Shown here: in pieces, positions 34,539-42,755 of the stretch | Position numbering within the stretch: the stretch's first letter is position 1 | How the letters are laid out: every line of letters begins with the position of its first letter | Origin: Lederbergia citri | GTDB lineage: Bacteria > Bacillota > Bacilli > Bacillales > Bacillaceae_C | Direction of reading: 5' to 3' | Assembly: GCF_018343625.1 (NCBI RefSeq) | Contig: NZ_JAGYPG010000004.1 | Span: 3,102 to 67,101, forward strand | Length of the DNA: 64,000 nucleotides | The notes under the pieces: model-generated | What the model was told of the DNA's origin: nothing | Databases searched by the model: none | What the model saw: the letters and a program-made list of their open reading frames with translations, nothing else | Program-made: the position numbers and the translations under genes

Positions 34539-35434
34539 GAACATGGAGAGTAGGTTCTTTTTCAATGGGAGGGGCACTCGTTTTCCTCGGCGTGTTCCTT
34601 CTTCTACAGCAAGTACTAGATTGGGATCCCGCAGTTGCCCTGTTATCATGGTGGCCATTGTTATTCATTATTTTAGGGATTGAAATCCTTATATATTTGG
34701 CGCTTTTTAATAAAGAAAATAGCCATGTAAAATATGATTTTATTAGTATCATCTTTATCGGTTTTATTGGAACGGTTGGACTTGGTGTAGCCTTGCTGCA
34801 GACTGTTGGACTTCTGGACGTGGCTAAGCAACACATTTCAGCTGAAGTAAAAACAGTTGATTTACCGAAATACGAAGAGGCAATTCTTGATGGAATCACA
34901 CGAGTTCAAGTCGATACTGGTCCATACCCCGTTACAATTGAAAGTACAACAAGTAAAACGATGACGATGTTTGGAACGTATAGAGGAGATGTAGCTAAAA
35001 AAGGATTCCCATTAAAAGACGTTTCAGATTATGCGCTAGTTGAAAAACAAGGGGATACGATTTATATACGTTTGAAAGAAATACCGTACAACCGTTATAG
35101 CGGTTTTAGCGGTCAAATGGAACCCACTCTACTAATTCCAGAAAATATGAATCTTGAAGTCAATGGAAAAGGAAATTCATTGGCATTAAAACCTCGGAAT
35201 ATGCAATCCGATTGGGAAGTAGCAAATGGTGGTTACTTGGAAATAATGGTATCAAAGGATACAAACGTCACACTTGATGTTCAAAATTCCCGTAATTTGG
35301 ATGTTGGAAATTGGGAAAACATCAAGAATGTGAAAAACGATTATGATAATGTAATCAAATCAGCAAGTAAAACAATTGGCTCAGGGAAGCATACCATTGT
35401 TATTAAGAATGCTGATGGCGTTGATATAAAATAA
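34535..35434 (+). CDS. LiaI/LiaF-like membrane protein with beta-helix domain
   Basis: A 299-aa protein with three or four N-terminal membrane helices in a LiaI/LiaF-type arrangement (W-W-P-L-L-F-I-I-L-G-I-E near residue 45) and a C-terminal DUF4097-like region of beta strands (residues about 120-299). It is the last gene of the operon, overlapping the previous one by 4 bp. LiaF-type proteins modulate envelope-stress signalling in bacilli; the exact role here is unproven. Confidence 0.7.
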   Translation: MRTWRVGSFSMGGALVFLGVFLLLQQVLDWDPAVALLSWWPLLFIILGIEILIYLALFNKENSHVKYDFISIIFIGFIGTVGLGVALLQTVGLLDVAKQHISAEVKTVDLPKYEEAILDGITRVQVDTGPYPVTIESTTSKTMTMFGTYRGDVAKKGFPLKDVSDYALVEKQGDTIYIRLKEIPYNRYSGFSGQMEPTLLIPENMNLEVNGKGNSLALKPRNMQSDWEVANGGYLEIMVSKDTNVTLDVQNSRNLDVGNWENIKNVKNDYDNVIKSASKTIGSGKHTIVIKNADGVDIK

Positions 35435-36254
35435 AGTTTTAGCAGGCTCTTTGAAGTCAGTGATGAATGTTGGGTGATAATTTGGAAACAACTTTCATCG
35501 TGACCAAATTGTAAAAAATGAAGGCAATCCGGACATGTTGAAAGGTTCAACGTGACCTTGAAAGATGAAAAGGTTGGTTATGAGGTCACGATGAAGCACT
35601 TATCGTGACCTTCAAATTGAATAAGTAATTCTTCAGGTAACGATAAATGTTTTAACAACCATGTAAAATTAGTATGTAGGTTTATGATAACAATCAATAG
35701 CGTAATGTGCTTATCAAACATGAGAAATGCAGCATCGCTGTCCTTTTAGATCGATCAAAGAGCCCATGAACTAAGGGATCCCGCATTCAAACAACCCATG
35801 ACCCAAGGAAACCTGCGTTTCGTGTCCGTTTGGATCGTTCAAAGAGCCCGTGATCCAAGGGATTCCGGGTTTTCTGTCCGTTTGGATTGTTCAAAGAGCC
35901 CATGAACCAAGGAATTCCATGTTCCTGTCCGTTTGAATCGTTCAAAGAGCCCATGGACCAAAGAATCCCACGTTTTCTGTCCGTTTGGATCGTTCTAAGG
36001 GCAGATAACCAAAAAGCCCCGCGTTTCCTATCCATTTAAATACATCAAATGGACAGGAAAATTTAAATTCAGAGCCCAATCCAAAATTCTCAAGTTAAGC
36101 AAGAAAACTGTTCGAAAAAGTTCACAACCTGTCCATCATCCCGGCCCATTCTTGTCCTGTGTTCTGGATTTTATTGAAAAAAAGAGGTATGATATGTCCG
36201 GATACTTAATTGATCATAATCGATTTTTGATTTCTTGGTGATGGGGTGAAGTAT
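35435..36254. other. 820-bp intergenic region before dgkB
   Basis: No gene is supported. It holds cgtgacc repeats and a hairpin at 35583-35611 (aggtcacgat / atcgtgacct), then the 52-bp minisatellite at 35739-36050, then about 200 bp of AT-rich DNA with the dgkB promoter. The open minus-strand frame across the repeats has no start signal and no homology. Confidence 0.7.
35739..36050 (+). repeat. 52-bp minisatellite upstream of dgkB
   Basis: Units begin with tgtccgtttgga at 35823, 35875, 35926 and 35978, with degenerate copies at 35739 and about 36029; the period is 51-52 bp. Each carries gttcaaagagccc and ccaagg.attcc. Divergence between units is higher than in the camS-gatC minisatellite, and the word sequences are unrelated. 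Confidence 0.85.
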
Positions 36255-37166
36255 GTGAAAAGAGCAAGAATTATATATAATCCGACTTCAGGCCGGGAAA
36301 TTTTTAAGCGAAATCTAGCGGAAGTTTTACAAAAGCTAGAGAGCGCTGGCTATGAGGCATCATGTCATGCTACAACAGGTGAGGGAGATGCCATTCAAGC
36401 TGCTAAAATAGCTGTAGAGCGTAAATATGATATCGTGATTGCAGCGGGTGGTGATGGGACAATCAATGAAGTGGTCAATGGATTGGCTGAACAGGATTTC
36501 CGTCCAAAACTAGGGGTTATTCCTACGGGAACGACTAATGATTTTGCCCGCGCCTTAAATATACCGAGGGATATTGATTCAGCTGTTGATGTGATTATCA
36601 AAAATGATACCATTCCAGTTGATATCGGTCGTATGAATGATAGTTATTTTATTAATATCGCAGGAGGCGGAAGGCTAACGGAGTTGACGTATGAAGTCCC
36701 AAGCAAGCTGAAAACCGTATTAGGACAACTTGCGTACTATTTAAAAGGGATAGAGATGCTGCCTTCCATCCACGCTGCAGAAGTTAGCATCGAGTATGAT
36801 GGGAAGCTTTTCGAAGGTGAAATCATGCTATTCCTAATTGGCTTGACCAATTCTGTAGGTGGTTTTGAGAAATTGGCTCCCGATTCTTCTGTCAACGATG
36901 GACTATTTACACTGATGATTTTGAAAAAAACAAACTTAGCGGAATTTATTCGAATTGCATCGTTAGCCCTTCGTGGAGAGCATATTAATGATCCGAACTT
37001 AATTTATACGAAAGCAAATCATATAAAAGTTAAATCAAAAGAAAAAATGCAGTTAAATATTGACGGTGAGTATGGCGGGTTATTGCCTGCGGAATTTTCT
37101 AATCTTTACCGCCATTTAGAAGTTTTCGTACCGATTGATAAAATTAGAGAACAAGATAAAGTATGA
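36255..37166 (+). CDS. dgkB: diacylglycerol kinase DgkB
   Basis: A 303-aa soluble lipid kinase that recycles diacylglycerol from lipoteichoic acid synthesis into phosphatidic acid. Motifs are Y-N-P-T-S-G-R-E, A-A-G-G-D-G-T-I-N-E and P-T-G-T-T-N-D-F-A-R-A; it is very close to B. subtilis DgkB (YerQ). The GTG start giving M-K-R-A-R-I-I-Y is 7 nt from ggggtg; GTG 36246 is less likely. A terminator follows. Confidence 0.94.
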   Translation: MKRARIIYNPTSGREIFKRNLAEVLQKLESAGYEASCHATTGEGDAIQAAKIAVERKYDIVIAAGGDGTINEVVNGLAEQDFRPKLGVIPTGTTNDFARALNIPRDIDSAVDVIIKNDTIPVDIGRMNDSYFINIAGGGRLTELTYEVPSKLKTVLGQLAYYLKGIEMLPSIHAAEVSIEYDGKLFEGEIMLFLIGLTNSVGGFEKLAPDSSVNDGLFTLMILKKTNLAEFIRIASLALRGEHINDPNLIYTKANHIKVKSKEKMQLNIDGEYGGLLPAEFSNLYRHLEVFVPIDKIREQDKV

Positions 37167-37202
37167 AGCAGCCTCATAATAAGAGAGGCTGTTTCTTATT
37201 TT
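37166..37202 (+). terminator. terminator after dgkB
   Basis: gcagcctc pairs with gaggctgt around an AT-rich loop, followed by T-rich sequence. Confidence 0.7.
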
Positions 37203-37317
37203 TCGAAAATTATTTCCTTGTTCATCCAGCTCATAATTGCTATATTATCAATATTAGGGTATGTAAGCGGTTAAGCTCTAATTTAGAGATTAAATACATA
37301 ATGAAGGAGAGAGAAAC

Positions 37318-38037
37318 ATGAGGATTACGGTTTGGAATGAAAATCGCCATGAAAAAAAGAATCAGGTCGTTGCTGATATTTATCCTGAAGGCATTCATGG
37401 AACTATCGCGAAGACACTTGCCGAAAATGGATTTGATGTTAAAACGGCGACGTTGGATGAGCCTGAACATGGTTTAACAGAAGATGTTCTAAATGAAACA
37501 GACGTACTATTTTGGTGGGGACATATGGCTCATCACGAAGTTTCTGATGAAATCGTGAATCGCGTACATAAACGTGTTTTAGAAGGAATGGGTCTAGTCG
37601 TATTGCACTCTGGACATTTCTCGAAAATATTCCAAAAATTAATGGGGACCACTTGTAACTTAAAATGGCGCGAAGCTGATGATAGAGAGAGACTTTGGGT
37701 CGTCGATCCTTCACATCCAATTGCAGAAGGAATTGGCGAGTACATTGAACTAGAAAAAGAAGAAATGTATGGAGAGCATTTTGATATTCCAGCTCCGGAT
37801 CAACTTGTATTTGTAAGTTGGTTTGAGGGAGGAGAAGTCTTCAGATCTGGATGTACATACCAAAGAGGAAACGGTAAAATTTTCTACTTCAGACCTGGAC
37901 ACGAAACGTACCCAACTTATCACAATAAAGAAATTCAGAAAGTCCTTGTGAATGCAGCGAAATGGGTAAGCCCATCTAATCGTCCGTATCCTACTTATGG
38001 AAACGCGAAGCCGTTAGAGGAAATTTCAAAAAAATAA
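37318..38037 (+). CDS. ThuA-like protein
   Basis: A 239-aa cytosolic protein of the ThuA (trehalose utilisation) glutamine-amidotransferase-like fold. It has V-W-N-E-N-R-H-E-K, Y-P-E-G-I-H, W-W-G-H-M-A-H-H and the late F-R-P-G-H-E-T-Y-P-T-Y. These proteins are tied to sugar metabolism and have no amidotransferase Cys. The ribosome binding site aaggagagag precedes the ATG. It stands alone with its own terminator. Confidence 0.88.
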   Translation: MRITVWNENRHEKKNQVVADIYPEGIHGTIAKTLAENGFDVKTATLDEPEHGLTEDVLNETDVLFWWGHMAHHEVSDEIVNRVHKRVLEGMGLVVLHSGHFSKIFQKLMGTTCNLKWREADDRERLWVVDPSHPIAEGIGEYIELEKEEMYGEHFDIPAPDQLVFVSWFEGGEVFRSGCTYQRGNGKIFYFRPGHETYPTYHNKEIQKVLVNAAKWVSPSNRPYPTYGNAKPLEEISKK

Positions 38038-38049
38038 GAAACACTAAAT

Positions 38050-38085
38050 TCCTTGTCTAATTTGTGACAAGGAATTTTTTAATGC
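38050..38085 (+). terminator. terminator after the ThuA-like gene
   Basis: aaattccttgtc pairs with gacaaggaattt (12 bp, 8-nt loop), then a T run. Confidence 0.88.
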
Positions 38086-38141
38086 TTAAGAAAAATTATA
38101 AATTTGAAAGGATGTGTATAGAGTTATAAAAATAGTTTTCT

Positions 38142-38293
38142 TCTAGCTCCAGCGCCTACTAACTAGCAAACTTCTTGTCCTTTTCATTACTATAAATCAA
38201 CATCGATTCGTCCTATCGGACTTATCGTGTTTCCTTTTTATCTCAGTCAAAATCCCTGAAGTTTGTAAGTTGATAAACAATCGCTTGCGCTTT
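38142..38293 (-). repeat. dispersed ~152-bp structured repeat, copy 2 (inverted)
   Basis: Reverse complement of the element at 8790-8942: it reads gctccagcgcctactaacta at this end and cgcttgcgct at the other. Blocks shared with copy 1 include acaaacttcag, ctgagataaa, ggaaacacgat, aggacgaatc and gaagtttgctag. It sits just upstream of the iron-regulated promoter. Confidence 0.85.
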
Positions 38294-38297
38294 TGTA

Positions 38298-38325
38298 CTT
38301 GAAAATAAAATTATTTATGTTATAT
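38298..38325 (+). promoter_or_regulatory. promoter of the siderophore-binding protein gene
   Basis: -35 ttgaaa (38298-38303), 16-bp spacer, -10 tatatt (38320-38325), directly ahead of the first Fur box. Confidence 0.55.
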
Positions 38326-38330
38326 TACTA

Positions 38331-38352
38331 ATTGAGAATGAATATCATTGTC
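38331..38352 (+). promoter_or_regulatory. Fur box 1
   Basis: ttgagaatgaatatcattgtca resembles the Fur consensus GATAATGATAATCATTATC. It lies at the start of transcription from the predicted promoter. Confidence 0.7.
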
Positions 38353-38400
38353 ATGTGAAGTAAATGAGGAGGAGCATAAGTTTATTTTTTTTGAGATTAA

Positions 38401-38420
38401 TTGATAATGGTTATCATTGA
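38401..38420 (+). promoter_or_regulatory. Fur box 2
   Basis: ttgataatggttatcattga contains tgataatggttatca, a near-perfect 7-1-7 Fur site, about 35 bp before the start codon. Confidence 0.85.
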
Positions 38421-38454
38421 TCATTTTTACATAAAAATTTTAGAGGTGAATGTG

Positions 38455-39402
38455 ATGAGAAAAGTTTTCTCTATATTAGTAATTTCAGCATTAATGATTA
38501 TAATATCTGCTTGCGGAACAGATGCAAAGAAAAACAACGATGCTAATAATGGTGCTGGGCCCGCTGAAGAATTAACGATAAAACACCAGCTAGATGAAAC
38601 GAAAGTGAAAAAGAATCCAGAAAAAGTAGTTGTCTTTGATTTCGGATCACTTGATACGCTGGATAAGCTTGGAATTGAACCAATTGCACTGCCAAAAGCA
38701 AATATACCAAAATACTTAGCAAAATACGAGGATGAAAAGTATGAGAATGTAGGAAGCTTAAAAGAACCTGATTTTGAAAAAATCCATTCTCTTAAACCAG
38801 ATTTAATTATCATCTCTGGTCGTCAAATGGAGCTATATGATGAGTTCAAAGCTATTGCTCCAACGATTTTCCTAGGTGTTGATACTGAAAAGTATATGGA
38901 ATCATTCGAATCGAACGCAAGAACAATCGGCAAAATTTTTGATAAAGAAGATGAAGTGAACAAAGAACTTTCTGCCATTGAAGATAGCATAAAAGCATTA
39001 AATGAAAAAGCATCTAGCCTGGACGGAAAATCATTAGTCGTGTTGGCAAATGAAGGTAAGGTAAGTGCGTACGGTCCTAAATCTAGATTCGGAATTATTC
39101 ACGATGTGTTTGGTTTTGCTCCAGTAGACGATACTATTGAAGTGTCAACGCATGGACAGAGCATTTCTTTTGAGTACATTGTAGAAAAAAATCCTGATTA
39201 CTTATTCGTAGTAGACAGAGGCGCAGCCGTTGATGGTGAATCGTCAGGCAAACAAATTGTGGAGAATGACATGGTTGAAAAAACTAATGCCTTTAAAAAT
39301 GACCACATTATTTATTTAGATCCGGATTACTGGTACTTATCTGGAGGCGGACTTGAATCTGTTTCCAGCATGGTAAAAGAAGTTGAAGGTGCAATAGAAT
39401 AA
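38455..39402 (+). CDS. iron-siderophore substrate-binding lipoprotein (YclQ type)
   Basis: A 315-aa ABC transporter binding protein. Lipobox I-I-S-A-C (Cys near residue 20), then a periplasmic-binding fold with F-D-F-G-S-L-D-T-L-D-K-L-G, K-P-D-L-I-I-I-S-G-R and D-P-D-Y-W-Y-L-S-G-G-G-L. It resembles B. subtilis YclQ, the petrobactin-binding protein. The start is the ATG after gaggtgaatgtg, below two Fur boxes, so low iron should induce it. No permease or ATPase gene is adjacent; a terminator follows, so it is an orphan binding protein. Confidence 0.85.
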   Translation: MRKVFSILVISALMIIISACGTDAKKNNDANNGAGPAEELTIKHQLDETKVKKNPEKVVVFDFGSLDTLDKLGIEPIALPKANIPKYLAKYEDEKYENVGSLKEPDFEKIHSLKPDLIIISGRQMELYDEFKAIAPTIFLGVDTEKYMESFESNARTIGKIFDKEDEVNKELSAIEDSIKALNEKASSLDGKSLVVLANEGKVSAYGPKSRFGIIHDVFGFAPVDDTIEVSTHGQSISFEYIVEKNPDYLFVVDRGAAVDGESSGKQIVENDMVEKTNAFKNDHIIYLDPDYWYLSGGGLESVSSMVKEVEGAIE

Positions 39403-39407
39403 TCGTT

Positions 39408-39440
39408 GGGACTGCTCCGTTATATTGGAGCAGTCTTTTA
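39408..39440 (+). terminator. terminator after the siderophore-binding gene
   Basis: gactgctcc pairs with ggagcagtc (9 bp) followed by tttt. Confidence 0.85.
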
Positions 39441-39481
39441 ATTTGTTATAATAGATGTAAAACCTGAAAGGGGTTTTCTCA

Positions 39482-40195
39482 TTGTTATCACAATGGCTGA
39501 AGGACTCTAACTATACAGTTATTTTAACAGGAGCAGGGATGTCGACAGAGAGTGGTTTGCCGGATTTTCGTTCTGCTGGAAAAGGATTATGGATGAAAAA
39601 AGATCCAAGTCAGATTGCTAGCACTGAAGCATTGAATAAAAACGTCGAGGAATTTTTTCAATTTTACCGTCATCGTGTGCTTGGCTTAAATGAAGCGAAA
39701 CCTCATCAAGGTCATGAGATATTAGCGAAATGGGAAAAGAAAGGTCTCATTAGAAGCATTATCACTCAAAATATTGATGGATTTCATTCAGAAGCTGGCA
39801 GTCAGAACGTATTAGAACTCCATGGAACGATGAAAAAAGTTCATTGTCAATCATGTGGAAAAGAATACGGAAATGAGAAATATGCGAATGAAGAATTCAT
39901 TTGTGAATGCGGAGGAAAGCTGCGACCGTCCGTTGTATTATTCGGAGAGATGTTGCCTGAAGAGGCACTTTATCAAGCAGCGGAAGAAAGTGAAAAAGCG
40001 GAATTATTTATCGTCCTCGGTTCATCCTTGACCGTTACTCCAGCTAACCAGTTTCCAATCATAGCCAAACAAAACGGTGCAAAACTCGTGATTATAAATA
40101 TGGAACCGACAGACTTTGATATATATGCTGATCTTGTAATCAATGATCGCAAAATTGGTGAAGTATTAAAAGAAATAAATAAAGATCTCTCCTGA
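39482..40195 (+). CDS. NAD-dependent protein deacylase (sirtuin)
   Basis: A 237-aa Sir2 family enzyme. NAD-binding G-A-G-M-S-T-E-S-G-L-P-D-F-R-S, T-Q-N-I-D-G, the catalytic His in L-E-L-H-G-T and a four-Cys zinc site (C-Q-S-C...C-E-C) are present. TTG start after gaaagggg. It probably removes acyl groups from lysines; targets are unknown. It ends at a bidirectional terminator. Confidence 0.92.
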   Translation: MLSQWLKDSNYTVILTGAGMSTESGLPDFRSAGKGLWMKKDPSQIASTEALNKNVEEFFQFYRHRVLGLNEAKPHQGHEILAKWEKKGLIRSIITQNIDGFHSEAGSQNVLELHGTMKKVHCQSCGKEYGNEKYANEEFICECGGKLRPSVVLFGEMLPEEALYQAAEESEKAELFIVLGSSLTVTPANQFPIIAKQNGAKLVIINMEPTDFDIYADLVINDRKIGEVLKEINKDLS

Positions 40196-40219
40196 TTTTT
40201 ACAGAAGAGATCTTTTTTA
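40183..40219. terminator. bidirectional terminator between sirtuin and HAD genes
   Basis: aagatctctc pairs with gaagagatctt across a 10-12 nt loop, with T run on the plus side. Confidence 0.75.
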
Positions 40220-40909
40220 TATCGCCATTAATTTATTTAGATTTTCAATCATATATTTTGGGCGTATATTTTTTTCAACTGTATGCCCTAGTCGATTATA
40301 AAAACAAAAATCAATTCCAGCGTTCATAGCACCATAATAATCGTCGTGGAGTGAGTCTCCTACAAATAAAGCATCTGTACGATTAATATCCAGCCGCTTT
40401 AAAGCTTCTTCGAAAATTTCTTTATCCGGTTTCCAGTAGCCGACTTCATCTGAAATGATCAATTCATCAAAATAATGATCAATTCCTCCTACAGATAATC
40501 TGCTTCTCTGCGCTTCACCAATCCCATTCGAAATAATCGCCATTCGAAACTTCCCGTGTAGATGGGATAACAGGTCCTGAGCATGTTCTTCGAAATCACA
40601 TGCGTTACAAAAGGTTTCCCAGTAAAAATTGGCCAATATCTTAGATTCGGAGCTATCTAGATTAAGATTTTTCAATGTATCTTGAAAGGAGTACTCCAAA
40701 ACTTGATAAATCGAATAGTTGGACTTTACACGATCATTCCAATAATTTGTATTGATCGTAGTATAGATATTCCAAAATTCGTCCCACGTAAATGATTTCC
40801 TATCAATTAATCCATGCTCCTCGACCGTTCTTTGCATGGATTTCAATTCACTCACAGAGTAGTTTAATAGAGTATTATCTAAATCAAAAATAATCGCTTT
40901 ATAATCCAT
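40217..40909 (-). CDS. HAD-superfamily phosphatase (YjjG-like)
   Basis: A 230-aa Rossmann-type HAD hydrolase. Motif I F-D-L-D-N-T-L, motif II I-I-S-N-G, motif III Lys in W-K-P-D-K-E-I-F and motif IV V-G-D-S-L-H-D-D are complete, with a helical cap. It resembles YjjG-type nucleotidases; the substrate is not certain. The ATG giving M-D-Y-K-A-I-I-F-D follows aagggtg; upstream in-frame codons do not match the family. Confidence 0.85.
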   Translation of the reverse strand: MDYKAIIFDLDNTLLNYSVSELKSMQRTVEEHGLIDRKSFTWDEFWNIYTTINTNYWNDRVKSNYSIYQVLEYSFQDTLKNLNLDSSESKILANFYWETFCNACDFEEHAQDLLSHLHGKFRMAIISNGIGEAQRSRLSVGGIDHYFDELIISDEVGYWKPDKEIFEEALKRLDINRTDALFVGDSLHDDYYGAMNAGIDFCFYNRLGHTVEKNIRPKYMIENLNKLMAI

Positions 40910-40969
40910 GAAAAACACCCTTTTAAGTAATTTAGTAAATAGGTTACCGCAAATCGCGAAAAAGGGCAA

Positions 40970-41001
40970 GAAGCCCTCCACATTACACGTGAGGGGCTTC
41001 G
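40970..41001 (-). terminator. terminator of the opuA operon
   Basis: On the minus strand gaagcccctcac pairs with gtggagggcttc, one mismatch, just after opuAC, followed by a T-rich stretch. Confidence 0.65.
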
Positions 41002-41007
41002 AAATTA

Positions 41008-41907
41008 TTATTCCTTTAAATCTTCAATAGAGTCGATATCCATATACTCTGGAACCGTAAGACCAATTTTTACGTTTTCCATGCTAGTTCCAATGTCTTC
41101 ATACTTACCTTCAAATTTTTCAGCATACGTTTGGTGAGTAACAGGGAGCCAACCAGCCAGTAACGCATCTGCACTTCCGTCAGCTACAGCCGTCCACATT
41201 GGACCTGCTTCTACTTGTGAAATTGCAACATCATATCCTAAATCCTCAAGAACGAGTTTCATGACATTCGTACTCGCAATCGTACTGTCCCATGCAACGT
41301 ATACTAGCTTCAGCTTATCACCATTGACTTTATTAACGCCATTTGTCCATTCGGCAACTTTTTCTTTATTTTCATTAATCCAGTTTTGGGCTGCGACTTC
41401 AGGCTTTTCACCGTCTTGGATGTCAACCATAACAGCACCCATATCCGCATCTTCCCACTTAAACTGTTGAAGAACTTTATATGCTTCTGGATGATCATCT
41501 TTTAGTCCGAGACGGCCAATTGAATGGATTTCTTCAGCACCGCCGTATACCCCTTTAGGATCATCTAAATATTTCAAGTCATATTTTGAAAACATCCAAT
41601 GAGGATTCCATCCTGTGATGATAATAGGTTCTTTTTTATCATACGCCTTTTTCAAAGAAGCAGTCATTGCAGCACCTGAGCCTGATACAAGCTCCCATTT
41701 ATCAAGTTCATATTCCTTTATTGCTTCTTCTGTCGCTTGCATAATGCCGGCTCCTGGGTCAATTCCTGTAATTTTATATTTAACACTTTTACCGACTGAC
41801 TCAGATCCCGAACCACTTGAATCGGCATTATCACTTCCGCATGCCGCTAGTCCAATTGCTAAAATTCCTGCTGCCCCTAATCCTGCTATCTTTTTTAACA
41901 TATTCAC
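41008..41907 (-). CDS. opuAC: glycine betaine ABC transporter binding lipoprotein OpuAC
   Basis: A 299-aa substrate-binding protein. Lipobox L-A-A-C (Cys near 23), then the OpuAC domain with aromatic residues that cage quaternary amines (G-W-N-P-H-W, A-G-W-L-P-V-T-H). GTG start overlapping the opuAB stop by 4 bp; ATG 41901 is the alternative. It works with OpuAA and OpuAB to import betaine for osmoprotection. Confidence 0.92.
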   Translation of the reverse strand: MNMLKKIAGLGAAGILAIGLAACGSDNADSSGSGSESVGKSVKYKITGIDPGAGIMQATEEAIKEYELDKWELVSGSGAAMTASLKKAYDKKEPIIITGWNPHWMFSKYDLKYLDDPKGVYGGAEEIHSIGRLGLKDDHPEAYKVLQQFKWEDADMGAVMVDIQDGEKPEVAAQNWINENKEKVAEWTNGVNKVNGDKLKLVYVAWDSTIASTNVMKLVLEDLGYDVAISQVEAGPMWTAVADGSADALLAGWLPVTHQTYAEKFEGKYEDIGTSMENVKIGLTVPEYMDIDSIEDLKE

Positions 41908-42755
41908 GATTCATTTCCCCCTTGTTTTTGCTTTCCAGCATGTTGTGTAATTCTATCTAATATGATTGCGACAATAACAATGGCCAACCCCGCTTCAACA
42001 CCGACACCGGTTTTCAGTTGGGTCACTGCACGGTACACTTCTTCACCAAGGCCTGGAGCACCAACCATTGAGGCAATCACCACCATTGATAATGCCAACA
42101 TAATACTTTGGTTAATGCCTGCCATAATCGTTGGCATCGCAAGTGGAATTTGGACCTTCATTAATTTTTGTCCTGTCGTAGATCCGAAGGCTTCTGTCGC
42201 CTCGATTAAATCTTCAGGAACTTGACGGATGCCTAGTATCGTTAGTCTAATCGTAGGCGGCATTGAAAAAATAACCGAAGCGACAATTCCTGGCACTACG
42301 CCAATGTTGAAAAAGAAAATCGCAGGTAATAAATAAACAAATGCCGGCATTGTCTGCATAAAATCAAGAATAGGTGTTACAATTCGCCTTACCGATTCCT
42401 TTTGTGAAGCCCAAATACCAATTGGAATTCCAATGACTATCGATATGACGACTGATGTTACGACAAGAGCAAGCATTTGCAACATTGGATTCCAATAACC
42501 TAAATAATCGATGATTAAAAAACCAATTATAGAAAATATGGCTATTTTTTTATTCGAAACCCACCAGGCTACAAGTCCAAAAAGAACCGCGAGAATAATA
42601 GAAGGAATGAATCCTAGACCATTCACAATACCATCTACAATTCCTTCTAAAAAAGTAGTAATCCCATCAAAGACGCTTCCGAAATGGGCAATGAGCCAAT
42701 CAAGAAACTGATCGATCCAAGAGGCAAGAGGGATTCTTGGTAAAAATTCACCCAT
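41904..42755 (-). CDS. opuAB: glycine betaine ABC transporter permease OpuAB
   Basis: A 283-aa inner-membrane permease with about seven helices and the EAA loop T-E-A-F-G-S-T-T-G-Q-K-L (about residues 188-199). It directly abuts opuAA with ggaggtg before its ATG and overlaps opuAC by 4 bp, so the three genes are one operon read leftwards. Confidence 0.92.
   Translation of the reverse strand: MGEFLPRIPLASWIDQFLDWLIAHFGSVFDGITTFLEGIVDGIVNGLGFIPSIILAVLFGLVAWWVSNKKIAIFSIIGFLIIDYLGYWNPMLQMLALVVTSVVISIVIGIPIGIWASQKESVRRIVTPILDFMQTMPAFVYLLPAIFFFNIGVVPGIVASVIFSMPPTIRLTILGIRQVPEDLIEATEAFGSTTGQKLMKVQIPLAMPTIMAGINQSIMLALSMVVIASMVGAPGLGEEVYRAVTQLKTGVGVEAGLAIVIVAIILDRITQHAGKQKQGGNES

Noticed and set aside
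35787..36035. 82-codon minus-strand frame before dgkB
   Set aside because: It lies wholly within the 52-bp repeats and has no start signal.
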